Assembly: GCA_947476465.1 (NCBI GenBank)
Contig: CANJQN010000001.1
Location: forward strand, 1-64,000
Length of the DNA: 64,000 bases
Reading direction: 5' to 3'
DNA from: Comamonadaceae bacterium
GTDB taxonomy: Bacteria; Pseudomonadota; Gammaproteobacteria; Burkholderiales; Burkholderiaceae_C
Below, one piece after another: positions 1 through 9,175 of the stretch. The notes beneath the pieces are model-generated. The model had not been told where the DNA came from. It saw nothing but the letters and a program-made list of their open reading frames with translations, and did not search any database. Every line of letters begins with the position of its first letter. Position 1 is the first letter of the stretch. The position numbers were made by a program, and so were the translations under genes.

Positions 1-7
1 ATCTGCT

Positions 8-46
8 CTTTAAGTCCTCTGCTCTAACCAACTGAGCTATAGGCCC
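8..46 (-). pseudogene. 5' half of a tRNA (Ile2/Met-like), truncated
   Basis: Read on the minus strand from 46, the acceptor 5' strand (GGGCCTA), TA, D stem GCTC/GAGC with loop AGTTGGTTA, and 5' anticodon stem GAGGA are all canonical. The loop that follows reads CTTAAAG, and the next five bases (AGCAG) cannot pair with GAGGA, so there is no 3' half. Compared with the second copy at 205-243 the loop lacks the CA of a CAT anticodon. It cannot make a functional tRNA. Remnant of an integration event is an inference. Confidence 0.7.
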
Positions 47-204
47 GAAAAACTGATTGTACTTTGAGCCTTTTAGGCCTCAAAAATGCCGCTTAAATTT
101 TCAGCAAAGTGTGGAAGCGGTGTGGAAGCAAATTTGCAACGCTGAACCGCTGCAACCTGTTGATTTCATTGAGGATTTATAGACAACTTAAGTTCATGAC
201 TTGT
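47..204. other. AT-richer spacer between two tRNA halves
   Basis: No convincing reading frame. The stretch is clearly richer in A+T than the flanking genes. It contains an imperfect hairpin near 65-83 (TTTGAGCC...GGCCTCAAA) and a direct repeat GTGTGGAAGC at about 108-129. It may be the end of a mobile element or an attachment region. No integrase gene is in the window. Confidence 0.4.
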
Positions 205-243
205 TTATGAGTCCCCTGCTCTAACCAACTGAGCTAACGGCCC
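205..243 (-). pseudogene. 5' half of tRNA with CAT anticodon, truncated
   Basis: From 243 downward on the minus strand the sequence has acceptor GGGCCGT, TA, D arm GCTC-AGTTGGTTA-GAGC, A, anticodon stem GGGGA and loop CTCATAA with a CAT anticodon, as in tRNA-Ile2 or elongator tRNA-Met. The next bases (ACAAG) do not pair with GGGGA, and no variable loop, T arm or acceptor 3' strand follows. The break lies just after loop position 38, the same point at which copy 8-46 diverges. Anticodon loops are known integration points for tyrosine recombinases. Confidence 0.75.
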
Positions 244-297
244 CCTGAGGGACGCCGAAGTCTAACCGCGTCGGCCGGCCCTGCCCCAGCCCGCGGC

Positions 298-1299
298 CTA
301 CTTGTGGCTCAACGCATTGCTCACCAGCTTGGACGTGATGTCCACAATCTGGATCATCCGGTCATAAGGCATTCGCGTCGGCCCGATCACCCCCAGGGTG
401 CCGACCACCTGGCCGTCGATCTCGTAGGGGGCGCTCACCACCGACAGCTCCTCAAACGGCACAACCTGGCTTTCGCCGCCGATGAAGATGCGCACGCCGG
501 CGGCCTGGCTGGAGATGTCCAGCAGGCGCATCAGCTGGGTTTTCTGCTCGAACAGATCGAAGGCGCGCCGCAGCTGGCTCATGTCGCTGGAAAAATCACT
601 GACCGACAGCAGGTTGCGCTCGCCGGCGATGACGACGTCGCCCTCGGCCCGGGTCAGCGCCTCGCTGCTGGCGTCGACCGCGGTTTGCATCAGCTGGGCG
701 ATTTCGCCGCGCAGGGTGTCAACCTCGCCCTTGAGGCGTTCGCGCACGACCTCGATGGCCAGGCCGGCATAGTTGGCGTTGAGGAAATTGGACGCCTCCA
801 GCAGCTGCTGCTGGGTGTAGTCGACCTCGGTGAAGACCACCCGGTTTTGCACGTCGCCATCGGGCGAGACGATGATGACCAGGTAGCGCTTGTCCGAGAG
901 CCGCAAAAACTCGATGTGGCGAAACACCGAGGTGCGGCGCGGCGACATGACCACACCGACAAAATGGGACAGGTTCGACAGCAGGCTGGCGGCGCTGGCG
1001 ATCACGCGCTGGGGCTGGTCAGGGGCGATGCTGGCGCCAAGCAGCTGCTCGCGCTGCACGGTGAGCATGGTGTCCACGAACAGGCGGTAGCCGCGCGCGG
1101 TGGGGATGCGCCCGGCCGAGGTGTGGGGGCTGGCGATCAGGCCCATCTCCTCCAGGTCCGACATGACGTTTCGGATGGTGGCGGGCGACAGATCCAGGCC
1201 CGACGCGCGCGACAAGGTTCGCGAGCCCACGGGCTGGCCCTCGGCGATGTAACGCTCGACCAGGGCTTTCAACAACAACTTGGCACGGTCATCGAGCAT
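298..1299 (-). CDS. hrcA: heat-inducible transcription repressor HrcA
   Basis: A 333-residue protein starting [11 protein letters not shown]. HrcA represses groESL/dnaK-type heat-shock operons by binding CIRCE operators, with GroEL as co-factor. The winged-helix N-terminus is at about residues 5-75 (PVGSRTLS...[17 protein letters not shown]), followed by the helical inserted region and the C-terminal domain ending [14 protein letters not shown]. Length fits the family. The open frame extends upstream to 1590, but that part is antisense to nadK and unlike HrcA, so the ATG at 1299 is used. It is divergent from nadK across 34 bp. No CIRCE (TTAGCACTC-N9-GAGTGCTAA) is seen near it. Confidence 0.95.
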   Translation of the reverse strand: MLDDRAKLLLKALVERYIAEGQPVGSRTLSRASGLDLSPATIRNVMSDLEEMGLIASPHTSAGRIPTARGYRLFVDTMLTVQREQLLGASIAPDQPQRVIASAASLLSNLSHFVGVVMSPRRTSVFRHIEFLRLSDKRYLVIIVSPDGDVQNRVVFTEVDYTQQQLLEASNFLNANYAGLAIEVVRERLKGEVDTLRGEIAQLMQTAVDASSEALTRAEGDVVIAGERNLLSVSDFSSDMSQLRRAFDLFEQKTQLMRLLDISSQAAGVRIFIGGESQVVPFEELSVVSAPYEIDGQVVGTLGVIGPTRMPYDRMIQIVDITSKLVSNALSHK

Positions 1300-1333
1300 T
1301 TTGGGGGCGCTTCTAATGATGTAATCTTTGCAA

Positions 1334-2233
1334 ATGAGTTCACAATTTCGCCACGTCGCCCTGATCGGCAAGTACACGGCCACGGCTGGCGTCGGCGGCG
1401 GCGGAACGCCGGTGGCTGCTCTTGAGGATATTGCCCGCTGCCTGCATAAGCAAGGCTGTGAGGTGTCGGTTGAAAAAGAAACCGCCGCCCACTCGGGGCT
1501 GCAGGGGCTGGGCGTGCTCGATGCGGCCGGCATTGGCCGTGAGTGCGACCTGGGCCTGGTGATCGGCGGCGACGGCACCATGCTGGGCATCGGGCGCAGG
1601 CTGGCGCCCTACGACATCCCCCTGATCGGCATCAACCAGGGCCGGCTGGGCTTTATCACCGACATCTCGCTGGACGACTACGTCACCTACCTGCCGCCCA
1701 TGCTGCGCGGCGAATACGACGAAGACTGCCGCAGCCTCATGCACGCCCGGGTGGTGCGAGACGGCCACTGCGTGCTGGATGCCCTGGCCATGAACGACGT
1801 GGTGGTCAATCGGGGCGCCACCTCGGGCATGGTCGAGCTACGGGTGGAGGTGGATGGCCGCTTTGTGGCCAGCCAGCGCGCCGACGGCCTGATCGTGGCC
1901 ACGCCCACGGGCTCTACCGCCTACGCGATGTCGGCTGGCGGGCCCATCTTGCACCCGTCCAACCCCAGCTGGGTGATGGTTCCCATTGCGCCGCACACGC
2001 TGTCGAACCGCCCAGTCGTGCTCAACGACGCCGGCGAGGTGGCGATCGAGCTGGTGTCCGGGCGCGACGCCAGCGCCAACTTTGACATGCAGTCGCTGGC
2101 CTCCCTGCTGCACGGCGACCGCATCACGGTGCGCCGCTCACAGCACCGGGTGCGCTTTTTGCACCCGCGCGGCTGGAGCTATTTCGACACCTTGCGCAAG
2201 AAGCTGCACTGGAACGAGGCGGGAGGCACATGA
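1334..2233 (+). CDS. nadK: NAD kinase
   Basis: A 299-residue ATP-NAD kinase that makes NADP+ in the cytoplasm. The GGDGT motif ([13 protein letters not shown], about residues 74-86), the NQGRLGF motif and the [15 protein letters not shown] motif are intact. A TTG two codons upstream (1328) is possible, but the ATG at 1334 fits the family better. The gene is divergent from hrcA and followed by recN, a common beta-proteobacterial order. Its stop codon lies in an ATGA that is also the start of repeat-encoded mini-frame 2230-2319. Confidence 0.95.
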   Translation: MSSQFRHVALIGKYTATAGVGGGGTPVAALEDIARCLHKQGCEVSVEKETAAHSGLQGLGVLDAAGIGRECDLGLVIGGDGTMLGIGRRLAPYDIPLIGINQGRLGFITDISLDDYVTYLPPMLRGEYDEDCRSLMHARVVRDGHCVLDALAMNDVVVNRGATSGMVELRVEVDGRFVASQRADGLIVATPTGSTAYAMSAGGPILHPSNPSWVMVPIAPHTLSNRPVVLNDAGEVAIELVSGRDASANFDMQSLASLLHGDRITVRRSQHRVRFLHPRGWSYFDTLRKKLHWNEAGGT

Positions 2234-2319
2234 GCGCCGCGCCGAGCCGCCTCAAGCAAGCTCGCGCCCCCATGGGGGGAAGCGACGGACACGCAGTGCC
2301 GAGCGCGGGGGTCACATGA
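2230..2319 (+). repeat. family-1 repeat, mini-ORF at nadK/recN junction
   Basis: An 86-bp repeat unit of the same family as 9568-9743 and 37048-37257 (core: GAGCCGCCTCAAGCAAGCTC, later GTGCCGAGCG). CACATGA occurs at both ends. The unit is open in one frame for 29 codons ([12 protein letters not shown]...). Its ATG overlaps the nadK stop and its TGA overlaps the recN ATG. The sequence shows this directly; that it is translated, or keeps the two genes coupled, is inference. Confidence 0.85.
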
Positions 2320-3992
2320 CTCTTCGGCGCATCAGCCTGCGCGATTTCGTGATCGTGCGCGAGCTCGAGCTTGATTTGTCCGGCGGCTTCAGCGTGCTCA
2401 CCGGCGAGACCGGCGCCGGCAAGTCCATCCTGATCGACGCGCTGCAACTGGCGCTGGGCGCCCGGGCCGACGCCGGCGCGGTGCGCGAAGGCGCCGCCCG
2501 CGCCGACGTCAGCGCCGAGTTCGATGCGCCGCCCGCCCTGCTGCCCTGGCTGGCGCAAGCCGGCTTCCAACACGGCGCCGATCCCCAGGCCGACACCCTC
2601 CTGCTGCGCCGCAGCATCGACACCCAGGGCCGCAGCCGCGCCTGGGTCAACGGCAGCCCGGCCACCGCCACCCAGCTGCGCGAGGCGGCCGACCTGCTGG
2701 TGGACATCCACGGCCAGCACGCCTGGCAAAGCCTCACCCGGCCCGAAGCGGTGCGCGGCCTGCTCGATGCTTATGCGGGGGTGTCCACCGCCACCCTGAC
2801 GGGCCTGTGGCAACGCTGGCGCGCCGCGCAAAAGGCGTTGGCGCAGGCCCGCGGCGCGCAAGATTCACTGCAGCGCGAGCGCGAACGCCTGGCCTGGCAG
2901 ATCGCCGAGGTGGACAAGCTTGCCCCCGGCGCCCAAGAGTGGGACGAGCTCAATGCCAGCCACACCCGCCTGTCGCATGCCCAAAGCCTGCTGGACGCGG
3001 CGCAGACCGTGCTCGACATGCTCGAAGGCGACGACGGCGGCGCCACTTCCGCGCTGGCCCGGGCGCAGTCCACGCTGGAAGGGCAGCAGCACCTGGAGCC
3101 CGAGTTCCAGGCCCTGGCCGAGGTGCTCGCCTCCAGCCTGGCGCAGGCCGAGGATGCCACCCACTCGCTGCACGCCTACCTGCGCCGCACCGATCTCGAT
3201 CCGCAGCGCCTGTCGCAGCTGGACGAACGTCTGTCGCTGTGGGTGTCGCTGGCGCGCCGTTACAAGCGCACCCCCGCCGAGCTGCCGGCCCTGCACGTGG
3301 GCTGGCAAGACGAACTCGCACGGTTAGATGCCGCAGCCGACCTGGCCGCGCTCGAAGCGGCCGAGCGCCTTGAGCACGAGGCCTACCTGGCGCAGGCGCG
3401 CCGCCTCTCGCGGGCCCGCACCAAGGCAGCGCCGCAACTGGCACAGGCGATTACCACCGCCATGCAGGGCCTGGGCATGCAGGGCGGGCGCTTCGAGGTG
3501 GCGCTTGAAAAAGCGGCCGAGCCCACCGCCAGCGGCCTGGAGGACGTGGGTTTCTTGGTGGCAGGCCATACCGGCGCCACGCCACGGCCGGTGGGCAAGG
3601 TGGCCTCGGGCGGCGAGCTATCGCGCATTGCGCTGGCCATAGCGGTGACCACCAGCGAGCTGGGCAGCGCGCAAACCCTGATCTTCGACGAGGTCGATGC
3701 CGGCGTGGGCGGCGCAGTGGCCGAGACGGTGGGGCGCCTCATGAAGCAGCTGGGGCGCGACCGGCAGGTGCTGGCCGTGACCCATCTGCCGCAGGTGGCC
3801 GCTTGCGCCGATCATCACCTGGTGGTGGCCAAGAAATCCGACAAGGCCGGCACCACAAGCAGCGTGGCCCCGGTCGAAGGCGAGCAACGTGTCTCCGAAG
3901 TGGCCCGCATGCTGGGCGGCGAGCGCCTGTCGGGCACCACGCTGGCCCATGCCAAGGAGATGTTGGGGGATGGGGCGGGTGGTTCGACATGA
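2316..3992 (+). CDS. recN: DNA repair protein RecN
   Basis: A 558-residue SMC-like ATPase that acts on double-strand breaks and holds DNA ends together during recombination. Walker A is GETGAGKS (about residues 31-38). Coiled-coil arms rich in Ala/Gln/Arg fill the middle. The ABC signature [11 protein letters not shown] and Walker [14 protein letters not shown] lie near residues 430-465, followed by the D-loop/His region ([13 protein letters not shown]). The start at 2316 gives the conserved N-terminus [14 protein letters not shown]; the frame is open upstream only because it runs through nadK antiphase. The stop overlaps the rapZ start (ATGA). Confidence 0.96.
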   Translation: MTLRRISLRDFVIVRELELDLSGGFSVLTGETGAGKSILIDALQLALGARADAGAVREGAARADVSAEFDAPPALLPWLAQAGFQHGADPQADTLLLRRSIDTQGRSRAWVNGSPATATQLREAADLLVDIHGQHAWQSLTRPEAVRGLLDAYAGVSTATLTGLWQRWRAAQKALAQARGAQDSLQRERERLAWQIAEVDKLAPGAQEWDELNASHTRLSHAQSLLDAAQTVLDMLEGDDGGATSALARAQSTLEGQQHLEPEFQALAEVLASSLAQAEDATHSLHAYLRRTDLDPQRLSQLDERLSLWVSLARRYKRTPAELPALHVGWQDELARLDAAADLAALEAAERLEHEAYLAQARRLSRARTKAAPQLAQAITTAMQGLGMQGGRFEVALEKAAEPTASGLEDVGFLVAGHTGATPRPVGKVASGGELSRIALAIAVTTSELGSAQTLIFDEVDAGVGGAVAETVGRLMKQLGRDRQVLAVTHLPQVAACADHHLVVAKKSDKAGTTSSVAPVEGEQRVSEVARMLGGERLSGTTLAHAKEMLGDGAGGST

Positions 3993-4873
3993 GTCTTGAA
4001 CTCGTCCTCATTACTGGCATGTCGGGCTCGGGCAAGTCGGTGGCGCTGCATGCGCTGGAAGATGCCGGCTACTACTGCGTGGACAACCTGCCGCCCGAGC
4101 TGTTGCTGCCCTTCGTCACCCTGGAGGAGGATATCGCCGCGCAGCGGGTGGCCATCGCCATGGACGTGCGCAGCGCCAAATCGCTGCCGCAGGTGCCGGC
4201 GCAGCTGCGCGCGCTGCGCGCGCGTGGGGTCAACCTGCGCCCGCTGTTCCTCGATTCGACCACCGACACCCTGGTGCGCCGTTTTTCTGAAACGCGACGC
4301 CGTCATCCGCTGTCGGCGATGCGCGATCACCTTGACGCGGCGCAGCCGCCCGACCTGCAGCACGCGCTGGTGGAGGCCATCGAGCTCGAACGCGAGCTGC
4401 TGGCCGACCTGCGCGAGCAGGCCCACGTGATCGACACCAGCGTGATCCGCCCGGCGCAGCTGCAGGCGCACGTGAAGTCGCTGCTGTCCGCGCCCGCCAG
4501 CCAATTGACGCTGGTGTTCGAATCGTTCGCGTTCAAGCGCGGCATTCCAGTGGATGCCGACTACGTATTCGACGTTCGCATGCTGCCCAACCCGCACTAC
4601 GAACCCGAGCTGCGCCCGCTGACCGGCCGCGACGCACCGGTGGTGCAATACCTGGCGCAGTCCGCCGAGGTCGAGCGCATGTACTCGGACATCGACCACT
4701 TCCTGTCGCACTGGCTGCCGCTGCTGGCGCAGAACCAGCGCAGTTATGTCACCGTGGCAGTGGGCTGCACCGGCGGACAGCACCGCTCGGTGTACCTGGT
4801 GGAAAAGCTGGCGGCGGCCTATTCAGCGCAGTGGACGACGCTCAAGCGGCACCGCGAGCTGGAAGGGTTTTAG
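3989..4873 (+). CDS. rapZ: RNase adapter protein RapZ / nucleotide-binding P-loop protein
   Basis: A 294-residue protein of the YvcJ/RapZ family. The Walker A motif GMSGSGKS is at about residues 10-17, [14 protein letters not shown] lies mid-protein, and the C-terminal [17 protein letters not shown] motif typical of the domain that binds RNA or small ligands is intact. In enterobacteria RapZ presents GlmZ sRNA to RNase E; in beta-proteobacteria the role is less defined. The start overlaps recN by four bases (ATGA), suggesting coupling. It converges on mutY with a 4-bp overlap of the 3' ends. Confidence 0.93.
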   Translation: MSLELVLITGMSGSGKSVALHALEDAGYYCVDNLPPELLLPFVTLEEDIAAQRVAIAMDVRSAKSLPQVPAQLRALRARGVNLRPLFLDSTTDTLVRRFSETRRRHPLSAMRDHLDAAQPPDLQHALVEAIELERELLADLREQAHVIDTSVIRPAQLQAHVKSLLSAPASQLTLVFESFAFKRGIPVDADYVFDVRMLPNPHYEPELRPLTGRDAPVVQYLAQSAEVERMYSDIDHFLSHWLPLLAQNQRSYVTVAVGCTGGQHRSVYLVEKLAAAYSAQWTTLKRHRELEGF

Positions 4874-6009
4874 CGCGCCTGCGCCAACAAGCGGCGTACG
4901 GGTGCCGGAAGACCCAACTGTGGCCAGTCCTGCGCTGTAAACCACGCCCCCTGGGCCGCGCAATGACCGGCACCGCGCGCCTGGGTCCCCGCCCCCGCCT
5001 TCGCTGGGGGCAGGCTCTTCGCGGGGACGACAAAGTCTTCGTCATTCCCGCGTAGGCGGCAATCCAGGGCGGTTGTCGGCGGCGAGTCACTGGCGATCGG
5101 GTGCAGGTGCAAGTCCTTGTGCGTGAGCACATGCTTGAACGACGCAAGCGCCTGCGTGCGCGCCCCCGGCGGCAGCGCGCTCAATAGGGCCTGCTCGCTT
5201 GCATACACCGGCAGGCAGTAAAGCCCCGCCCACACGCCCTGCTGCGGCCGCTTTTCCAGCCACACGGCGCCGTCTTCGCGCCCGGCTTGCAACAGCCACA
5301 ACGATTCGGCCGTGCGCCGCAGCTTACGGGTCTTGACCGGGTAGCGTTCGGGCGCACCCTGCCGGGCCGCGGCGCACACCGCCCGGGCTGGGCACAGCAG
5401 GCAACCGGGCTTGCGCGGCAAGCACACCGTGGCGCCCAGGTCCATCAGGCCCTGGGTGTAGGCCGGCATGTGCCGCGCGTCGGCCGGCAGCAGGTCTTGC
5501 GCCAACGCCCACAGCCTGCGCTCGTGGGCCGCCACGGCCAGGTCGTCGCCAAAGCCCAGCACGCGGGTGAGCACGCGCTTGACGTTGCCGTCAAGGATGG
5601 CGGCGCGCTCGTGAAAGCAGAAGGCGGCAATGGCCGCGGCGGTCGATCGGCCGATGCCGGGCAGGCTTTGCAACAGCTCGGCGCTGCGCGGAAACTCGCC
5701 ACCGTACTGCACCATCACCTGCTGCGCGCAGCGGTGCAGGTTGCGCGCCCGGCTGTAGTAGCCCAGGCCGCTCCACAAGGACAACACGTCGTCCTGCGCA
5801 GCGTCGGCCAGGGTGCGCACATCGGGGAAGCGTTCGAGAAAGCGCGGGTAGTAGTCCAGCACCGTGGACACCTGCGTCTGCTGCAGCATGATCTCGGACA
5901 GCCACACGCGGTAAGGGTCCTGCGTGGCCTGCCAGGGCAGGCCGCTGCGTCCGTGGCTTGCCTGCCAGTCCACCACGCGACCGGCAAGCTCCGTCGGCAC
6001 AGCACTCAT
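4870..6009 (-). CDS. mutY: A/G-specific adenine DNA glycosylase MutY, with repeat-derived insert
   Basis: A 379-residue base-excision enzyme that removes adenine opposite 8-oxoguanine. It has [11 protein letters not shown] with the catalytic Glu, the helix-hairpin-helix/GPD region [15 protein letters not shown]...[10 protein letters not shown] with the catalytic Asp, and a [4Fe-4S] cluster motif C-x6-C-x2-C-x5-C ([17 protein letters not shown]). The C-terminal NUDIX-like domain recognises 8-oxoG. About 40 residues between [11 protein letters not shown] and GAWFTAQDW ([10 protein letters not shown]...) are the in-frame translation of a dispersed palindromic repeat. The start codon overlaps the stop of the upstream GTPase gene (ATGA). 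Confidence 0.94.
   Translation of the reverse strand: MSAVPTELAGRVVDWQASHGRSGLPWQATQDPYRVWLSEIMLQQTQVSTVLDYYPRFLERFPDVRTLADAAQDDVLSLWSGLGYYSRARNLHRCAQQVMVQYGGEFPRSAELLQSLPGIGRSTAAAIAAFCFHERAAILDGNVKRVLTRVLGFGDDLAVAAHERRLWALAQDLLPADARHMPAYTQGLMDLGATVCLPRKPGCLLCPARAVCAAARQGAPERYPVKTRKLRRTAESLWLLQAGREDGAVWLEKRPQQGVWAGLYCLPVYASEQALLSALPPGARTQALASFKHVLTHKDLHLHPIASDSPPTTALDCRLRGNDEDFVVPAKSLPPAKAGAGTQARGAGHCAAQGAWFTAQDWPQLGLPAPVRRLLAQAR
4955..5088 (-). repeat. palindromic dispersed repeat inside mutY
   Basis: On the minus strand this reads CTGGATTGCCGCCTACGCGG, GAATGACGA, then CCCCGCGAAG...AGCGAAGGCGGGG. Such GC hairpin elements (translated as LDSRLRGNDE-like peptides) are usually intergenic in many proteobacteria. 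Here the element is in frame and lies within the C-terminal domain of MutY. Its exact borders are estimated from where MutY-like sequence resumes. Confidence 0.65.
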
Positions 6010-7976
6010 GCCGACTTCTGCAACGGCAGGCTGGCGTCGACCTCACCAAAGCCGCCTGGCGGCTCGAAGATCAACTCAGCGGCCAATTCGGCCAGACGTG
6101 TGCTCAGCGTGTCCATCGCGTCTTCCTGCGCGTCGATCTCGCCAATGCGCTCGTCCAGGCCGGCGGCGGCCTGCTGGATGCGCTGAACGGCATCGATGCG
6201 GCGCACATAGTTGCGCTTGCGCTCGCGCAGTTGCGAATCGAGCTGGGCGGCGGCGGATTTGTTCCACAGCTCCACCTCGCCCTGGGCGATCTCGAACACC
6301 ACGCGCAAACGAACCATGAGCGTGCGCACCAGCCGGTCGGTGAACTGCGGCTGCGCCAGGCGCAGCACGTTGGTCACACCCAGGTACTGCAGGTGGCTGC
6401 GCTCGATCTGGTCGAGGTCACGCCGAAAGCGGGCGAGGTCGGGCTCTTTCGGGGCCTGCAGGGAAAAGCCGTGCTCGGTATTGAGCTGGCGGAAGGCGCC
6501 GGCCAGCATGGTCTGGATGTCGGCGCTGGCCGCTTGCGCACGGGCCAGGGTGGCGCGCAAGCGCTCGAAGGTTTGCGCATAGGCCTTCTTCACGCCCAGC
6601 TTGATGCCGGGCTGGCGCAGCAGGCGGTTGAACTCACTCATCACCTCGCGCAGCTGCTTGCTGCCCAGCATGTCCAGGCATTCGCGCAGCAGCTTCAAAT
6701 GCACCGAGCGCACCGCCTGGATCTTGGCGCCGCTATCGTTGAAGTCGGCCAGCTCCTGCTCGATGCGACCCTGCATGTGGCGAATGACGACGCCGTTCTT
6801 GCCGCGCAGGCCCTTGAGTTCAAGCGTTTGCTCGGTCAGGTCGCGCCGGCGTACATGCAGCGCGCGTGCGGCTTCGGTGCGCAACTCCTCTACGCCCGCC
6901 CCGACAGCGGCGCGCAGGATCGCCTGACGTTTGCCCAGCATGTCGCGGCCCAGGGCCAGCTCCAGCTGCGACAGCTGGCTGGCCATCAGCAGCGAAGTGT
7001 CGTTGGTGACCTTGGCCACCAGGCCCTTCTGGGCCGACACGGGAATCACGCGGTCGGCCGGCAGGTTCAGGATGTCGGCCGAGGTCTGGCGCTGGCGCTC
7101 GATCTGCGCGCGCACCTGCTCGGGGGTACTCAGCGAATCCCAGAGCGTGTCGATCTTGTTCAACACCACCAGGCGCGAATCGGCCTGGTCGGGGTCCACG
7201 GCCAAGTGGTCGCGCCAGATGGACAGGTCTGACTTGGTGACGCCGGTGTCGGCGGCCAGGATGAACACCACCGCATGCGCCTGCGCAATCAGGTTGACGG
7301 TGAGCTCGGGCTCGGCGCCGATGGCGTTCAGGCCGGGGGTGTCGAGGATCACCAGGCCCTGCTTGAGCAGCGGGTGGGCGATGTTGATCAGCGCATGGCG
7401 CCACCGGGGCACCTCGACCAAGCCGTCGGCGGTGGTCAGGGGGTTGTCATTGGGCGTTTCGTCGTGCCAGAAGCCCAGGGCCCGGGCATCGTCCTTCGAG
7501 ACGTGGCGTACCTCGGCCACTTTTTGCAGCGCCTGCGCGAGCTGCTCGGGGTCTTTCACGTCGAGCGGCACCTGCTCCCACGCGACGGCCATCAGCCGGA
7601 ACTCGGACAGGGCTTGCGGCGCAAGGCGTGTCTCGATCGGCAGCAGGCGCAGGCAGGGCGCCAACTGCGCATCCCAGCCCAGCTCGGTGGGGCACATGGT
7701 GGTGCGCCCGGCGCTGGCCGGCATGATGCGGCGCTTGTAGCCCGCGAAGAAGATGGCGTTGATCAACTCCGACTTGCCGCGCGAGAACTCGGCGACAAAG
7801 GCCACCATCACCTTGTCGGCGCGCACCTGCTGCTCGATGCGGCGCAGGCGCTCGTCGACGGCGTCGTTCAACAGATCGTGGTCGCGCAACCAGTCGGCCA
7901 GCTGCTTGAAGCGCTGGGCGAAATCACGGCGCCAGGCGCCGTGTTGGTCGAACTGCTCGTTGAAGGAGGGGGACAC
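6006..7976 (-). CDS. dynamin-like GTPase
   Basis: A 656-residue large GTPase of the dynamin superfamily. G1 is AEFSRGKSELINA (about residues 62-74), G2 threonines lie in AGRTTMCPT, G3 is DTPGLN and G4 is NKID. Long Arg/Glu-rich helical stretches follow, as expected for the stalk. The first glycine of the usual GxxxxGKS is Ala here. Bacterial dynamins act at membranes (remodelling, repair, phage defence); the role of this one is not evident. The start is GTG at 7976. A TATATT-like stretch just upstream is a possible -10. It shares an ATGA overlap with mutY. Confidence 0.85.
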   Translation of the reverse strand: MSPSFNEQFDQHGAWRRDFAQRFKQLADWLRDHDLLNDAVDERLRRIEQQVRADKVMVAFVAEFSRGKSELINAIFFAGYKRRIMPASAGRTTMCPTELGWDAQLAPCLRLLPIETRLAPQALSEFRLMAVAWEQVPLDVKDPEQLAQALQKVAEVRHVSKDDARALGFWHDETPNDNPLTTADGLVEVPRWRHALINIAHPLLKQGLVILDTPGLNAIGAEPELTVNLIAQAHAVVFILAADTGVTKSDLSIWRDHLAVDPDQADSRLVVLNKIDTLWDSLSTPEQVRAQIERQRQTSADILNLPADRVIPVSAQKGLVAKVTNDTSLLMASQLSQLELALGRDMLGKRQAILRAAVGAGVEELRTEAARALHVRRRDLTEQTLELKGLRGKNGVVIRHMQGRIEQELADFNDSGAKIQAVRSVHLKLLRECLDMLGSKQLREVMSEFNRLLRQPGIKLGVKKAYAQTFERLRATLARAQAASADIQTMLAGAFRQLNTEHGFSLQAPKEPDLARFRRDLDQIERSHLQYLGVTNVLRLAQPQFTDRLVRTLMVRLRVVFEIAQGEVELWNKSAAAQLDSQLRERKRNYVRRIDAVQRIQQAAAGLDERIGEIDAQEDAMDTLSTRLAELAAELIFEPPGGFGEVDASLPLQKSA

Positions 7977-8051
7977 GAGGGAGCTAAAGAGCTTCCAAGA
8001 AATATAGCACTCCCCCGCCGGTGGTCCGGTACATCCTCAGACGGTGAATTT

Positions 8052-9137
8052 TCAGCCCGGCGCCGACGCCTTGGTCTCGCGCGAATCACCCAATGGCAAC
8101 GCAAGCAGACGCACCAGCAAGGTCTCCATCGCGCGTTGCGCCCTGGCATGGGCGCCGATCATTTCCTCAATACCAGGATCGCTCCTCAATTGCCCCTTCT
8201 CATCACGCAATGCCGACAACGGGAGCGGGTCACAAGCCGACCGCACGGTCTTACTGAGAAGGACTCCTCCTGGCAACTTGGCAGCGGCTGAGCATACATT
8301 CCTGAGCACCAGCGAATTGACCGCGACCCTCGTGGCCGCCGTCGCGCTCAAGTCGCCGTAATGGGCACGCTTGTGAGGAGCGTCACTCGAACGCTTGTCG
8401 ACAGCCGCTTTGACTGCATTGCCGCAATCATGAATCAAGACGCCCGCGTCACCCAAACCATGCACTGGGTTCCAGGTCTCAAGCGAATTGGCCAGCTGAT
8501 CGAAGGCAGCGGCTCTAGCCGCATAGTCTGATGTGTCGACTTTGGCCGTGCCGACTGATTTCAGACCGCGATCGACAAACTCTTTAATGAAAGACTTTGC
8601 GCTCTTTCCGATGAAAGCTTCCACGTCCTTGAGTGAGTCGTTGCCGTTGTCTCGCAAGAAAGCGCCCGCACCGGCATAGTCGCTATCGCATTGAACGAGC
8701 GCACCGTAACGCTGGCCGAATGCACTTGCAAGCTGCTTGGGATCGTCCCTGTTTTCAGCCCTTGGGTTCGGGATGGTCACGTCGTCCGCTTGCGCCTCTG
8801 CACCACTGATCGCTGTGAGCGTGCTCGCCTTGCCGTCCGCGCCTGCCCCATGCATGCGAACGGCGTCATGCGCGCTCGCGTCGGGAGGCGAATCCGTTCG
8901 CGCAAACAACGCCGCAGCTAAACCATCCTGCCGTGGTCCGCCCACGGACGGTTGCGGCTGCGCGTCGGCCACAGAAGCCGCCTTTCCACCAAGATCGGGC
9001 GCGGCAGGCCGCACCAGGGACGCGCAGCTTCGGAACAAGCGAGCAACGGACTGTTTGACCCCGCTCAGGGCCGATTCAATAGCACTGCCAAGACGATGGA
9101 TCGATGCGGACATTTCCGCGGGGGTGATGCGCAACAT
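8052..9137 (-). CDS. candidate type III secretion effector with RasGAP-like module
   Basis: A 361-residue protein that I do not recognise over its full length. Residues 1-130 are Ala/Ser/Pro-rich and low complexity, like a secretion signal plus chaperone-binding region. Residues 140-345 are helical. FLRDN with R162 resembles the arginine-finger loop of RasGAPs (LFRxN), and LVLRNVCSAAAKLP with R279 resembles their second signature (FLRFxxPAxxxP). The two Arg are 117 apart; in neurofibromin and p120GAP the spacing is about 115. It is the last gene of an operon with four CesT-type chaperones, and its base composition is less GC-rich than its neighbours. Effector status is inferred from context; the RasGAP similarity was seen by eye and not searched. 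Confidence 0.6.
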   Translation of the reverse strand: MLRITPAEMSASIHRLGSAIESALSGVKQSVARLFRSCASLVRPAAPDLGGKAASVADAQPQPSVGGPRQDGLAAALFARTDSPPDASAHDAVRMHGAGADGKASTLTAISGAEAQADDVTIPNPRAENRDDPKQLASAFGQRYGALVQCDSDYAGAGAFLRDNGNDSLKDVEAFIGKSAKSFIKEFVDRGLKSVGTAKVDTSDYAARAAAFDQLANSLETWNPVHGLGDAGVLIHDCGNAVKAAVDKRSSDAPHKRAHYGDLSATAATRVAVNSLVLRNVCSAAAKLPGGVLLSKTVRSACDPLPLSALRDEKGQLRSDPGIEEMIGAHARAQRAMETLLVRLLALPLGDSRETKASAPG

Positions 9138-9175
9138 GGGGGCCTCTCCTTAAAGCTTCGTTGATATTCGCGTAT

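Noticed and set aside
46..204. CRISPR-like direct repeats (GTGTGGAAGC twice)
   Set aside because: Only two short copies directly adjacent, without spacers.
8..243. Group I intron in the anticodon loop of tRNA-Ile2 (as in Azoarcus)
   Set aside because: No 3' exon is present and the 150-bp spacer lacks the GC-rich P3-P9 core; too short and too AT-rich.
1300..1333. CIRCE operator at hrcA
   Set aside because: The 34-bp gap contains no TTAGCACTC/GAGTGCTAA arms.
304..1425. 373-codon plus-strand frame over hrcA
   Set aside because: Shadow of hrcA caused by high GC; His/Gln/Gly-rich and without family features. The same applies to many long antisense frames elsewhere.
298..1590. Long N-terminal extension of HrcA to 1590
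   Set aside because: The extra 97 codons are antisense to nadK and unlike any HrcA; the conserved start is at 1299.
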